A DNA stretch of 51,994 nt from an uncultured Eubacterium sp. (lineage in GTDB: Bacteria > Bacillota > Clostridia > Lachnospirales > Lachnospiraceae). Both the position numbers and the translations under genes were made by a program. The DNA lies in NCBI GenBank assembly GCA_947089855.1, contig CAMUML010000030.1, positions 1-51,994 on the forward strand. The letters run 5' to 3'. Positions 18,101 through 26,700 of this stretch are shown piece after piece (position 1 is the first letter of the stretch; each line of letters opens with the position of its first letter). The notes under the pieces were generated by a model. The model saw nothing but the letters and a program-made list of their open reading frames with translations. It was not told where the DNA came from and did no database searches.

Positions 18101-18287
18101 CCGGGGAAAATGCCGGATTTAAAGTACCTGGCGATATATCAAATGCAGACAGCTTGCTGTCATTGGCATCCGTCGTCTGCGCTGCATACAAGGCAGCTGG
18201 GCCAGTAAAGGCGCCTTGTACCGGCACTGCCAAAAACAGCCCCGCCAGCATGGCAGCTACAAATTTCTTACGTTTATTTTTTTTCAT
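15156..18287 (-). CDS. Single-pass membrane protein: cadherin-like ectodomain and long repetitive cytoplasmic tail
   Basis: A 1043-residue protein I do not recognise as a whole. Residues 1-36 form a signal peptide. Residues 43-127 look like a cadherin-like beta-sandwich domain (LSAFDISPGTLNPAFSPDV...YTASVD). A Ser/Lys/Gly-rich linker follows, then two related segments around 255-300 and 340-380 that share Y-L-V-Y, D-G-(x)-G and Y-Y/L-Y-D motifs. One membrane helix lies at about 405-430 (IIGVLAVVIVLLIIIFTAIV), followed by acidic then basic stretches. Residues 450-1043 are low-complexity, rich in Gln, Gly, Pro, Arg and Met, with tandem repeats. It may link envelope and cytoplasm. It is upstream of clpC by 20 bases. 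Confidence 0.8.
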   Translation of the reverse strand: MKKNKRKKFVAAMLAGLFLAVPVQGAFTGPAALYAAQTTDANDSKLSAFDISPGTLNPAFSPDVLEYTASVDAGVTYVSVQAVPRAAGATIASVEGREVKPGGNTIKVTCSARDNTYTVYTIALTVGNEGGGAQQEGQQPQEGEADGTKAGAGTENTVQDTEGETKNTDTGQPDSGSKTGAKGSSKKKSSSQAPSAKTLAKLTGAVGADGTVTLNGASYQLSNNFSFASISQEIPQGFQEGSLQIGDATYQALCHEASGNYLVYMENTDGNGATGFYYYDKKQNAVERLKYAGVGENFVIFISAARQQLPAGYKETDLTMPSGKEAAAYQDPEQAGMEDYYLVYGMNSDGSDGWYLYDSKQGTYMRYVAAAAPQQEAPQQEEVQQRAVSIEKYNLLYNEYADLKQNMVRIIGVLAVVIVLLIIIFTAIVMRTKDDDDEEEAEETERRRVKKRSQKPEEAVSKSSLAAGRSMGGKASKGKAKKITKNITKDTEEVDGSDEKAPRIRKRGLKKNQEDERALQPAMQEKAQTVRGQQRVEAVQESVGEPKSGGRTQPHALYEMDSREPGSRTQPYAVERSRMQASAYGQEEGVLEPGSPPYPVYGQGAGQTQGGRETAGRTQVTQMDYGTDSQLPTYTQEDSTRIWNSSQAGGRMPYAPDAGRMQESQPGRMQPEPVAGGINGQAGGRMPYAPDTGRMQESQPGRMQADISANGTVGQPGRMQAETREGQTGQMQPERQAGQPGQVQPVRQAGQMQREMQAGQPGQMQREIQAGQPGQMQREIQAGRPGFMQQARQPGQMQPGDMEGRKRRAAEEAQIGVQKQQPDGQPYAGYENSSQAQQAAYAQGGYSRQPDRAAGSPAAGMDRAIGGASRAAYESSQYQPGQPYTPGGRMEQASSYETAGQPVPQAGAPDGRYPQGRYVQPDSYGQAGNPQPGQYGRGSYVQPEGPGSPQQAVYNDMAGRGPVPQDSLQMAAEKMRQSVQYTRRAPQEAAEPPVSKEVPEAEGPAHDPMDDWEVEASASSRRSHKKRRSLIDEDMEIMDLNDL
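15945..16052. repeat. Three 36-bp tandem repeats in the coding tail
   Basis: Units begin at 15945, 15981 and 16017 and are nearly identical at DNA level. They encode a 12-residue unit of the type QAGQPGQMQREI. The high DNA identity suggests recent expansion by slippage or recombination, so copy number may vary among strains. Confidence 0.85.
16176..16346. repeat. Two 69-bp direct repeats in the coding tail
   Basis: Copies at 16176-16244 and 16278-16346 differ at two positions and are offset by 102 bases (34 codons), so unequal exchange would keep the frame. They encode GGRMPYAPD(A/T)GRMQESQPGRMQ. Confidence 0.85.
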
Positions 18288-18391
18288 CGTTCCATTTCAG
18301 TCCCTTCTTTAGTAAGCTTTGGCAAGCTACACTTCATACCAGTTAAATTTGCAGTATATACATACCCTAAGCCATTTTAGCATTTATGATA

Positions 18392-19045
18392 TTAATTTGC
18401 AATCTCTTTCAACACCTGCGGCAGTTCTGAAAATACTGTAATTTTTGGCACTGGCGCATCGACTTTCCCAAATCCGTATGCCGCATGGATAAAAGCAGCA
18501 CCCCCTGCTACAGCAGCCTCATAATCTGCCTGTATATCCCCGACATAAATCCCCTTTTCCAGCCCATTTTTTTCTATTATAAATGCAATATTTTCCCCTT
18601 TCTGCCTGCCATTGTCGCCAAAACAGGTAAAATCTTTAAAATAATGCCCAAATTGATAATGTGCCAAAAAAGCCTCAATATAACCGGACTGGCAATTACT
18701 CACAATAAAAAGCGGATACTGCCCAGCCAGTATATCCAATGTCCCGGGCAGCCCTGGATACAGCATGGCGCCATGTTCTTCCAAATACGCGTTTTCTACT
18801 TTCCCGCATTCTTCTACAATTGGCAGCAATTCTTCCAGCCTATGCCCCGGAAAGAGCGCCAGCGCCAGTTTATCCATCGGCATCCCCATAACACGGTACA
18901 GATCCTCCCCGCTTAGTTTCTTTCCCAGTTTCGGCACCGTAACCGTATTCCATGACTCTGCCACCTGGTGCGCACTGTCCCACAGCGTCCCATCCATATC
19001 AAAAATTACCCCTGTCTTACTTGTTTTTTCTTTTTTCATCTGCAT
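18392..19045 (-). CDS. HAD-superfamily hydrolase (phosphoglycolate phosphatase-like)
   Basis: A 217-residue haloacid dehalogenase-type phosphatase. Motif I is VIFDMDGTLWDS (nucleophile Asp near residue 16), motif II FIVSNCQSG, motif III a Lys in the cap/core region, and motif IV GDIQADYEAA. A helical C1 cap lies between motifs I and II. The substrate cannot be read from sequence; the closest classes are Gph/PpaX-like phosphatases for small phosphorylated metabolites. AAAAGGG upstream supports the first ATG. It is divergent from the small membrane protein at 19202. Confidence 0.88.
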   Translation of the reverse strand: MQMKKEKTSKTGVIFDMDGTLWDSAHQVAESWNTVTVPKLGKKLSGEDLYRVMGMPMDKLALALFPGHRLEELLPIVEECGKVENAYLEEHGAMLYPGLPGTLDILAGQYPLFIVSNCQSGYIEAFLAHYQFGHYFKDFTCFGDNGRQKGENIAFIIEKNGLEKGIYVGDIQADYEAAVAGGAAFIHAAYGFGKVDAPVPKITVFSELPQVLKEIAN

Positions 19046-19201
19046 CTGCCGTTCCCTTTTCTAATATTTTCATAAAAAATAATTTTTCTACTCCACAAAC
19101 AACCTCTAATCGTGTATAATCACCTATGGTACAGCAATTTGCCATTTGCCCGCAACCATTGTAACACAAAAATATGGGATTTAGAATAGGAGATATAGAA
19201 A

Positions 19202-19447
19202 ATGAGCCAGCAAAAAGTGGACCAATATAAAAAAGAAAAATACAACCGCAAAAAACAGCTCCAAAAAGAAAAAAGGCAGCGCCTGCTCTACAGCATTACC
19301 GGCGGCATAGCAGTCATTGCCATCGTTGGCTGGATTGGTTATTCTGTATATGCCAGGATAGAAGCAAACCGCCCAGTTTCTTATACCGAAGTAAATATGG
19401 AAGCGGTAAATGATTATTTAAATGCACTGAACGAAACGCCTGAATAA
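19202..19447 (+). CDS. Small membrane protein of unknown function
   Basis: An 81-residue protein. The first 28 residues are very basic and rich in Lys, Gln and Arg (KKEKYNRKKQLQKEKRQR); one membrane helix follows (YSITGGIAVIAIVGWIGYSVYA), then a short acidic outer segment (NMEAVNDYLNALNETPE). The topology should be cytoplasmic basic tail, extracellular C-terminus. AGGAGATATAGAA precedes the ATG, a clear Shine-Dalgarno. It has its own promoter region and a strong terminator, so I take it as a real gene despite its size. No function is evident. Confidence 0.75.
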   Translation: MSQQKVDQYKKEKYNRKKQLQKEKRQRLLYSITGGIAVIAIVGWIGYSVYARIEANRPVSYTEVNMEAVNDYLNALNETPE

Positions 19448-19478
19448 AATCCTGCAACACAAACATTTACCCTTGTGC

Positions 19479-19540
19479 AAAATCCCGCAGGAGAAGGAAC
19501 CAGCCATCCGGGCCGCGGATTTCCTCTCCTGCGGGATTTT
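19479..19540. terminator. Long bidirectional terminator hairpin
   Basis: A perfect 16-bp stem, AAAATCCCGCAGGAGA / TCTCCTGCGGGATTTT, encloses about 30 bases. It lies between two convergent genes and carries A-runs and T-runs on both sides, so it can serve either. Confidence 0.8.
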
Positions 19541-19551
19541 GGGCTATCGCC

Positions 19552-20001
19552 TTAGTTTTGGCTGGCTGCTCCCACTTCGGCTTTTGCCAGCGCATCTTTG
19601 ACTGCATTCAATAAAACCTGTGACGTATACTGGTTTGCTTCTTCATAGGTAATCCCTTCCACAGACTGTTTTTCATAAATCTGCTGGCTGATATTGTCCA
19701 GTGCCGGCTGCATCAGCGGATACATCGCTGCAGCCGTTTCATCCAGGTTATCCAGTGAAATCGCATTGATCCGGTTGTCATCCACAACAACTTTTAAATC
19801 CATAGCCTGATTATTCAATACGATGGAGGAAGTATAGACCCCAGAGGCATACTTCATCGTTTCCTGGGCATCAGCGCCTTTTTTACCAGAACGGAACATG
19901 AAAATCAACAGCAGGATCAATAAGACAGCAAGTGCTGCAAATATTGCAGTATAGATGACTTCCCTCATATGTAATACAACAATTCTGGTCTTTGCACTCA
20001 T
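19552..20001 (-). CDS. Membrane-anchored protein with FMN-binding-like domain
   Basis: A 149-residue protein: one N-terminal membrane helix (about residues 15-35, AIFAALAVLLILLLIFMF) and an extracellular domain. The domain runs YASGVYTSSIVLNNQAMDLK...INAISLDNLD...NQYTSQVLLNAVKDALAKA. The order of strands and the C-terminal YTSxxxxxAVxxALxKA resemble FMN_bind domains of RnfG/NqrC type. The S-G-A-T flavinylation motif is not evident: the expected place reads EGITYEEANQYTS. So flavin binding is uncertain. GGAG precedes the ATG at 20001. Convergent with the small membrane gene. Confidence 0.7.
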   Translation of the reverse strand: MSAKTRIVVLHMREVIYTAIFAALAVLLILLLIFMFRSGKKGADAQETMKYASGVYTSSIVLNNQAMDLKVVVDDNRINAISLDNLDETAAAMYPLMQPALDNISQQIYEKQSVEGITYEEANQYTSQVLLNAVKDALAKAEVGAASQN

Positions 20002-20095
20002 AAGACTGCTACTCCGTTATCTGCTTATCCTTATTCTATGCAGGCAGCACAAAAATATGCTGAAAAAATTTTTTACATTTTTTTCTCATTTTCTA

Positions 20096-20124
20096 TTGAC
20101 AGAATGTAAATCCTCGTGTATAGT
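20096..20124 (+). promoter_or_regulatory. Promoter of tRNA-Gly
   Basis: TTGACA (20096-20101), a 17-base spacer and TATAGT (20119-20124), about 55 bases before the tRNA. Confidence 0.85.
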
Positions 20125-20180
20125 ATCTATTGTGTTCGGGAGGACATCCGGTAAAGCCGGACAGAGAGCTTATAATATAT

Positions 20181-20253
20181 GCGATAGTGGCGTAGTTGGT
20201 AACGCGCGACCTTGCCAAGGTCGAGACCGCGGGTTCGAGCCCCGTCTATCGCT
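20181..20253 (+). tRNA. tRNA-Gly (anticodon GCC)
   Basis: A full cloverleaf: acceptor GCGATAG/CTATCGC with discriminator T, D-arm GCGTAGTTGGTAACGC, anticodon stem CGACC/GGTCG around TTGCCAA, and T-arm GCGGGTTCGAGCCCCGT. The anticodon GCC reads GGC and GGU glycine codons. CCA is not encoded. It is a single-tRNA unit with its own promoter and terminator. Confidence 0.97.
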
Positions 20254-20260
20254 CTTAGAT

Positions 20261-20295
20261 AAAACCATTTCTAAGTGAAATGGTTTTATTTTTTT
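20261..20295 (+). terminator. Terminator of tRNA-Gly
   Basis: AAAACCATTT, a seven-base loop and AAATGGTTTT, then ATTTTTTT: a strong intrinsic terminator eight bases after the tRNA. Confidence 0.92.
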
Positions 20296-20443
20296 GTGTT
20301 TTTACAATAAGGAACTGTAAAACAAGATACCGGAAAACCTCAAGTTTCCCGGTACCCCTAACATCTAAGCCCTGGCCACCTACACTTCCTGCAACCCCAG
20401 CCAGCCAACACTGGCTTTTCATGTAAACGGCCTACAAATGCCT

Positions 20444-21100
20444 CTAAGCGCTGTGAATTTTTGCCTGTTCCTCTTTAGCCACCAGAATTGCATTATTCAG
20501 CGAAAGCATTTTAGCATCTAACTGTGACACAATATCAGAACATTCCCTTAAGTCCCGGCTGATGTACTCCGGCGCGTGGCCTTCAAATTTATAATAGATC
20601 TTATGTTCCAGGCTTGCCCAAAAATCCATCGCCATCGTACGGATCTGGATCTCTACCCTTGTATTCATCACCCGGTCAGATAAAAATACTGGCACGGTTA
20701 CAAGCATATGGTAGCTTTTATAACCGCTTTCCTTTGGATGTCTGATATAATCTTTTAACGAAACTACAGTCAGGTCATTCTGCCTGCCAATCATATCTGC
20801 TACCCGGTATATATCCGATGTAAAAGAACATACAATGCGGATACCGGCAATATCATTGACATAACTGACCATATTTTCAATGGAAACTTCCCTTCCATAA
20901 CGCTTTAACTTTTTGCAGATACTTTCCGGTGTCTTCACCCTTGATTTGATATATTCAATCGGATTATACTGATGGACATGCTGAAACTCATCGTTTAAAA
21001 TCTCCAGCTTTGTCCCCACTTCCTTAATCGCCGAATGATAGAGGAACATCATGGTCTCCCAGCTTTCGACATCCTCACTTAGCCTTTGTGGTGAATCCAT
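20444..21100 (-). CDS. relQ: RelQ-type small alarmone synthetase (GTP pyrophosphokinase)
   Basis: A 218-residue cytosolic enzyme that transfers pyrophosphate from ATP to GTP or GDP to give (p)ppGpp. It contains only the synthetase domain: YIKSRVKTPESICKKLKRYG (substrate Lys/Arg), VNDIAGIRIVCSF, the hallmark ESGYKSYHMLV and VEIQIRTMAMDFWASLEHKI. There is no HD hydrolase, TGS or ACT domain. A C-terminal helix (LRECSDIVSQLDAKMLSLNNAI) matches the tetramerisation tail of RelQ. The open frame extends to 21226, but TAGGAGG before ATG 21100 sets the start, and the upstream part is a structured leader. Confidence 0.92.
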   Translation of the reverse strand: MDSPQRLSEDVESWETMMFLYHSAIKEVGTKLEILNDEFQHVHQYNPIEYIKSRVKTPESICKKLKRYGREVSIENMVSYVNDIAGIRIVCSFTSDIYRVADMIGRQNDLTVVSLKDYIRHPKESGYKSYHMLVTVPVFLSDRVMNTRVEIQIRTMAMDFWASLEHKIYYKFEGHAPEYISRDLRECSDIVSQLDAKMLSLNNAILVAKEEQAKIHSA

Positions 21101-21117
21101 ATTAAAACCTCCTACTT

Positions 21118-21205
21118 GCCCAAAGGCAATGCTGACATTACGGTCTACCGCCTTTGGCTTAGAAACTGTGCAAAACAAGCAGGCCGTACTGGCCCTTGCT
21201 GCACA
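21118..21205 (-). promoter_or_regulatory. Structured mRNA leader of relQ with two hairpins
   Basis: On the minus strand the first hairpin (21167-21205) pairs TGTGCAGCAAG with CTTGTTTTGCACA around GGCC/GGCC. The second (21118-21158) pairs GCCAAAGGC with GCCTTTGGGC around a 22-base loop and ends just before the Shine-Dalgarno. Neither is followed by a T-run, so control, if any, would be at translation or mRNA stability. Confidence 0.5.
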
Positions 21206-21273
21206 GCCCCTTTTCGGCCAAGCCATAAACCAGCTTCCTATTTTATTGTTGCACGGCTAAATGCTATACGGCT

Positions 21274-21302
21274 ATTATATCATATTTTACCAAATTGGTT
21301 AA
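21274..21302 (-). promoter_or_regulatory. Probable promoter of relQ
   Basis: On the minus strand TTAACC (21297-21302), 17 bases and a perfect TATAAT (21274-21279). It would give a leader of about 165 bases containing the two hairpins. Confidence 0.6.
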
Positions 21303-21364
21303 CATTTTAATGAAAAAAATATAATTTTTTTACAAAATTTATATTTTTAGGAAGCTTTTTTTGG

Positions 21365-21625
21365 TTATTCTTCTATTATCTGCATTTCCAGATAATCAAA
21401 TTCGACTGTATCTACAAAATTATCTTTGGAAAACCTGGTTTTCGCATGTTTTTTAAATTCTGCAATATTCGCATCCAGCCAAATAGGCCTGCTTAAATCA
21501 AATTCATAGCAGGCTAAGTCCAATGCGTGGAATATTTTATGTGTCCTGGTATCTTCCTCCCCTTCACATACTACCAAATCACGGAGCATGTGGTTATTTT
21601 TCCATTCTTTAAACCATATCCGCAC
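21365..21625 (-). CDS. Small conserved hypothetical protein
   Basis: An 86-residue soluble protein with GTG start and AGGAGAAAAAGA upstream. It reads RIWFKEWKNNHMLRDLVVCEGEEDTRTHKIFHAL... and ends acidic (DYLEMQIIEE). No membrane segment or motif is recognised. Codon use and the ribosome-binding site resemble its neighbours, so it is probably real. It lies between the TrmH-family gene and relQ on the same strand, with the relQ promoter downstream of it. Confidence 0.65.
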   Translation of the reverse strand: MRIWFKEWKNNHMLRDLVVCEGEEDTRTHKIFHALDLACYEFDLSRPIWLDANIAEFKKHAKTRFSKDNFVDTVEFDYLEMQIIEE

Positions 21626-21705
21626 TCTTTTTCTCCTGTTGCCTTCTAACCTAAAACCTTTGGCAAGGCTAGATACCTTCTTGTTTCCACTATATTTACC
21701 CTTTC

Positions 21706-22500
21706 TTATGGGCTGCGCCTTTGCCTGTTTGCTTCATATACCAAAATCCCTGCTGCCATTGCCGCATTGAGCGATTCCAGCCTGCCGCACATCGGTATCC
21801 GCAAATATGCATCCGCCTGTCCCAATGCCTGCTGCGTCAGCCCATTCCCTTCGTTTCCTATAAGAAATGCCGTCCCCTTGCGGTAGTCAAAGGCATCGTA
21901 CATCTGCTCCCCCTGAATATGCGCTGCGTATACCGTAACCTGATGCCGTTTTATTTCCTGTATCGTTTCCAACAAATCCTCTGCCTGGTAAAATGGCACA
22001 CGGCAGATGCTTCCCATGGTAGCACGCACAGTTTTAGGCGCAAATACATCCACACACTGTGCATCCATAACCACCCCAGTAACCCCAGCGCCCTCCCCGG
22101 TGCGGAATATCGTACCAAGGTTGCCCGGATCTTGCACCCCTTCCAGGACCAGCAAATGTGTGCCACTGCCCTGCAGCAGGTCAGCCAATCTATAAACTGG
22201 CTGGCGCACAATCCCCAAAATGCCCTGCGGCGCCTGTGTACCTGACATCCGTTTAAATACAGCGTCTGAGACTGGAATACATTCTACTCCGCCGTCCATA
22301 TAGCTGTTGTATAAAGGCAAATACTGCGGATGGTTGCAGAAAGATTCTGAAACATACACCTTTAACAGCCATTTTACTGGTATTTCCTGCAATAGCCGGA
22401 TACCCTCTGCTAAAAAGGCGTGCTGGGCTTTGCGTTCTTTCGCATAGTTTTGCAGGCGTATTACTGTTTTTACTTGCTGGTTTGACGTACTTGTAATCAT
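21706..22500 (-). CDS. TrmH/SpoU-family RNA 2'-O-methyltransferase
   Basis: A 264-residue SPOUT-class methyltransferase acting on rRNA or tRNA with S-adenosylmethionine. The N-terminal substrate-binding domain opens ITSTSNQQVKTVIRLQNYAKERKAQHAF and has the typical FLAEGIRLLQE. The catalytic SpoU domain has LEGVQDPGNLGTIFRTGEG (motif 1), FLIGNEGNGL (motif 2) and RIPMCGRLESLNAAMAAGI (motif 3), which build the trefoil knot. In RlmB-type enzymes motif 3 reads IPMxGxxxSLNVSxA; here Glu-Ser-Leu-Asn is kept. The target nucleotide is unknown. Start ATG at 22500. Confidence 0.93.
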   Translation of the reverse strand: MITSTSNQQVKTVIRLQNYAKERKAQHAFLAEGIRLLQEIPVKWLLKVYVSESFCNHPQYLPLYNSYMDGGVECIPVSDAVFKRMSGTQAPQGILGIVRQPVYRLADLLQGSGTHLLVLEGVQDPGNLGTIFRTGEGAGVTGVVMDAQCVDVFAPKTVRATMGSICRVPFYQAEDLLETIQEIKRHQVTVYAAHIQGEQMYDAFDYRKGTAFLIGNEGNGLTQQALGQADAYLRIPMCGRLESLNAAMAAGILVYEANRQRRSP

Positions 22501-22598
22501 CGTACTCCCTTATCATATTATAGAATGCTGTTTTCTATTCCAGAAGTTTTTTGGAATATTATCTGAATACGCCATCCTCCATCACACAGGAACGGAAA

Positions 22599-22630
22599 AC
22601 AGGCTGACGCATCTGCATACATCAGCCTGT
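22599..22630 (-). terminator. Terminator after pfkA
   Basis: A perfect 9-bp stem ACAGGCTGA / TCAGCCTGT with a 14-base loop, followed on the minus strand by TTTTCCGTT. It closes the dnaE-pfkA unit. Confidence 0.7.
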
Positions 22631-22642
22631 GCCAAATCCCCA

Positions 22643-23617
22643 TTATTTGGATAAATTACAGCTAATCAAATATTCATAATCGCCCACGGACTTGTCCATT
22701 GCCAGCGCCTCATCAATATCCATATCAATCATCCTGCCATTCTTCTCACCTACAACACGGTTGGACCTGCCTTCGCACATAACGTCTACCGCATAAGCGC
22801 CCATAATGGAAGCCTGCATACGGTCGCGTGCTGTCGGTGAACCGCCGCGCTGCATGTACCCTAAAATCGTAGCGCGGGTCTCAATGCCGGTTGCAGCTTC
22901 AATACGCTTCGCAAGGCTGGTTGAATGCCCAATGCCTTCCGCGTTGATGATCAGATGGTGCTGTTTGCCCTTTTTGCGGCTTTCGATAATGTTATTTACC
23001 AGCGCCTGTTCATCATAATCATATTTTTCCGGAAGCAGCACATTTTCCGCACCATTCGCAATCCCGCACCACAGTGCAATAAAGCCTGCGCCGCGCCCCA
23101 TAACTTCAATAATCGAGCAGCGTTCATGGGAAGTAGAAGTATCACGCACCTTGTCGATCGCATCCATTGCCGTATTAACAGCGGTATCAAACCCAATTGT
23201 ATAATCGGTACAAGCAATATCCAAATCAATCGTGCCTGGCACGCCGACCGTATTGATCCCATTTGCTGCCAGCTTTTGCGCACCACGGAAAGAACCGTCG
23301 CCGCCAATTACGATAACGCCGTCAATGCCATGCTTCCTGCATATATCGGCACCCTTTTTCTGCCCTTCTGGCGTTGTAAACTCCTTACAGCGTGCCGTCT
23401 GCAAAATGGTACCGCCGCGCTGGATAATATCCGAAACAGACCTGGCGTTCATTTCACTGATTTCTTCCTGGAGAAGCCCCGCATAGCCCCTTTTAATGCC
23501 CATTACCCTTTTTCCTTTTACAATTGCCTCACGCACAATTGCGCGGATAGCAGCATTCATACCTGGGGCATCCCCGCCGCTGGTCAATACGCCGATTGTT
23601 TTAATCTCATTCGCCAT
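22643..23617 (-). CDS. pfkA: ATP-dependent 6-phosphofructokinase
   Basis: A 324-residue glycolytic enzyme phosphorylating fructose 6-phosphate. Motifs: GVLTSGGDAPGMNAAIRAIV (ATP loop), GGDGSFRGAQKLA (the Gly after GGD marks ATP rather than pyrophosphate use), PGTIDLDIACTDYTIGFDTA with catalytic Asp, and VMGRGAGFIAL. The length equals bacterial PfkA. The frame opens at 23644, but AGGAGGG eight bases before ATG 23617 sets the start. It follows dnaE by 164 bases, a classic Bacillota neighbourhood, with a possible hairpin between them. Confidence 0.96.
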   Translation of the reverse strand: MANEIKTIGVLTSGGDAPGMNAAIRAIVREAIVKGKRVMGIKRGYAGLLQEEISEMNARSVSDIIQRGGTILQTARCKEFTTPEGQKKGADICRKHGIDGVIVIGGDGSFRGAQKLAANGINTVGVPGTIDLDIACTDYTIGFDTAVNTAMDAIDKVRDTSTSHERCSIIEVMGRGAGFIALWCGIANGAENVLLPEKYDYDEQALVNNIIESRKKGKQHHLIINAEGIGHSTSLAKRIEAATGIETRATILGYMQRGGSPTARDRMQASIMGAYAVDVMCEGRSNRVVGEKNGRMIDMDIDEALAMDKSVGDYEYLISCNLSK

Positions 23618-23700
23618 TTTCCATACCCTCCTGTTGTTTTGCAAATTATTTATGTCAAATTATACTGGCAAACACTAAAATTTGCCAAATAACGCCAGCC

Positions 23701-23747
23701 CACGGGCGCCTTTATCTTGAATCATATGGTAAACTTTATCGCCCGTG
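23701..23747 (-). other. Inverted repeat between dnaE and pfkA
   Basis: CACGGGCG (23701-23708) and CGCCCGTG (23740-23747) can pair around a 31-base loop. No T-run follows on the minus strand, so it is more likely an mRNA-processing or stability hairpin than a terminator. Confidence 0.4.
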
Positions 23748-23781
23748 AGTATATCATATCGAAATTACAGCCTCTTTCATT

Positions 23782-26700
23782 TTAATATCTTTTGGTATTA
23801 TTTGCAACAGCCTTTTCTACGACTTTTACATTATTTTGCCCGACGACTGCCGAAAGCGACTGTGTAAGCGGCATGGTCGCCGCAACGCGCCATCCTGGGC
23901 CAAGACGCTTCATCACCCTACGGTCTGCGATATAGACTACCACGTCGTCTTGCCCGTCCGAAGTACGCAGCTCCTCCAGGACGCGCGGCTCCTGGCTTAC
24001 GTAGCTTTCCATATCCGGAAACTGCAGCCACAGCTCCTTTTGCGTTTCGTCAAAGGAATAGACGCGTTCCAAGATCAGCTTGCCGTTTTTTTCTTCTTCC
24101 ACCGTCACCCTGCCCTGTACAAAAATACGTGCCTCATCGGTAAAATAGTTCCGGTATTTCTCATAATCCTTTGGAAATACAATAATCTCCAGCGTCCCGA
24201 CCAGGTCTTCCAATGTTAGAAAGGCCATCGTCTGGTTCGTTTTCGTATATTTGACTGTCCGGTGCACCAGCATCCCGCCAACGGTTGCCTTCTGGTTATC
24301 CACAACTTTTACCGCCCCGGTTTCGTCGTCCAACAGGAAATCCGTTGTTTTCGCTGTAATGTTTTTCTTCCATTTTTCTTCATATTCTTCCAAAGGATGC
24401 CCGCTGATATAGACGCCAAGCACCTCTTTTTCAAACCCCAGCAGCAGTTCCTTGTCAAATTCCTCTACCTGCGGCATACGGATTTCATAATCTTTCTTAT
24501 CTTCTTCCGGCGCAATGTCAAACAGGGAAATCTGGCCGTTCATGCTGTTTTTCTTTTCATGTACAATACTGTCCATAATCTGCTGGTATACCAGGACTTT
24601 CTGGCGGCGGTTGCCTTCTAAGCCATCCAGTGCACCTGCCTTGATAAAATTTTCAATTGCACGCTTATTGACTTCCCGGCTGCTTATTAAGCGTGAAATA
24701 AAATCCTCCAGGTTCTTATACGGCCCATGCAGTTCGCGTTCTTCTATAAGCGCTTCTATTACTGGATGCCCTACGCTTTTGATGGCCGACAGCCCATAAC
24801 GGATATTGCCGCCGGATACAGAAAAGCCGCCCTCCCCTTCGTTAATATCAGGCGTAAGGATTTCGATGCCCATATTGCGGCATGTCTGGATATATTCTGA
24901 AACTTTATTAATATTATCCATTACAGACGTCATAAGCGCGGCCATAAATTCCACCGGGTAGTAATATTTTAAATAGGCTGTCTGGTAAGAAATCACTGCA
25001 TATGCTGCCGCATGTGATTTGTTAAATGCATATTTAGCAAAATCGATCATTTCGTCATAAATCTTGTTCGCCGCCTGCTCGCTGATGCCGTTTGCAATGC
25101 ACCCCTTTACGCCCTGCTCTTTGTTTCCATAAACAAAATTTCTGCGCTCTTCCTCCATGACTTTGCCTTTTTTCTTGGACATCGCACGCCGCACTATATC
25201 GCTGCGCCCCCAAGTATAGCCGGCAAGGTCGCGTACAATCTGCATGACCTGCTCCTGATAAACAATACAGCCATACGTCGGCGCCAAAATCGGCTCTAAC
25301 TGCGGACAGTCATATTGGATAACGCCGTGGGTGTTTTTGCCGCGTACATAGGCTGGGATAAAGTCCATCGGGCCTGGCCGGTACAACGCAATCCCCGCGA
25401 TCACATCTTCCAGGTTATGCGGCTTTAGCTCTTTAATAAAATTTTTCATGCCGGCGCTTTCCAGCTGGAACACGCCGTCCGTACGCCCGGTTCCAAGGGA
25501 CGCCAACACCTCCTGGTCATTGAAATCCACATGGTCAATATCGATGGATTTCCCATAGCTTTTTTCTACAAGCCGAACTGCACTGCTGATAACCGTCAGG
25601 GTACGCAGGCCCAGAAAGTCCATCTTCAGCAGGCCCAGTTCTTCTAAAGTCGTCATTGTAAACTGTGTCGTAATCATCCCGTCAGAACCACGGGAAAGCG
25701 GGACGTACTCATCCATCGGTTTTTGGCTGATTACAACCCCCGCCGCATGGGTGGACGTATGCCTTGGCAGCCCTTCCAGCCGCTTGGACATATCGATCAG
25801 CTTTTTTACTTTCTCATCCTCGGTATAAATTTTACGCAGGTCCGGATTCATCTGCAGCGCTTTATCAATTGTAATTCCAAGCTCCGTCGGAACCATCTTT
25901 GAAATCGAATCCACAAACGCATACGGGATACCCATTACACGGCCTACATCGCGGATAACGCCGCGTGCTGCCAAAGTACCAAACGTTACAATCTGCGTCA
26001 CACATTCTTTCCCATATTTGCGTACCACATAGTCGATTACCTCCTGCCTTCTTTCAAAGCAGAAATCCACATCTATATCCGGCATCGACACACGTTCCGG
26101 GTTTAAGAAACGCTCAAAAATCAGGTTATACTTAATCGGGTCGATGTTTGTAATTCCAGTTGTATAAGCAACCAGGGAACCTGCTGCACTCCCCCGCCCT
26201 GGCCCAACGCTGATGCCATGCTCTTTTGCAAAATGGATATAATCCCACACGATCAAAAAATAGTCGACATAGCCCATTGTCCGAATGACATCCAGTTCAT
26301 ATTCCAACCGCTGTGCCAGTTCCCCTTCCCGCCCTGGATAGCGTTGTGAAAGGCCGTCAAAGCAAAGTTTATTCAAATATTCCCAGGCCGTATAGCCTTG
26401 CGGCACATCATATTTCGGAAGCTTAAGGTTTCCAAACTCAATTTCCACATGGCAGCGGTCTGCGATCTTTTGCGTATTATCCAGCGCCTGCTGCGCATAC
26501 GGGAACAGTTCCCGCATTTCGGCTTCCGATTTTACAAAATACTGCCCTCCTTCGTAACGCAGGCGGTCTTCGTCTTCGAGTTTTTTGCCCGTCTGTATGC
26601 ATAGTAAAATATCATGCGCTTCCACATCCCCAGCATACGTATAATGTACATCGTTAGTAGCCACAAGCGCAATCCCAGTCTCCTCGCTTAACCGCAAAAG

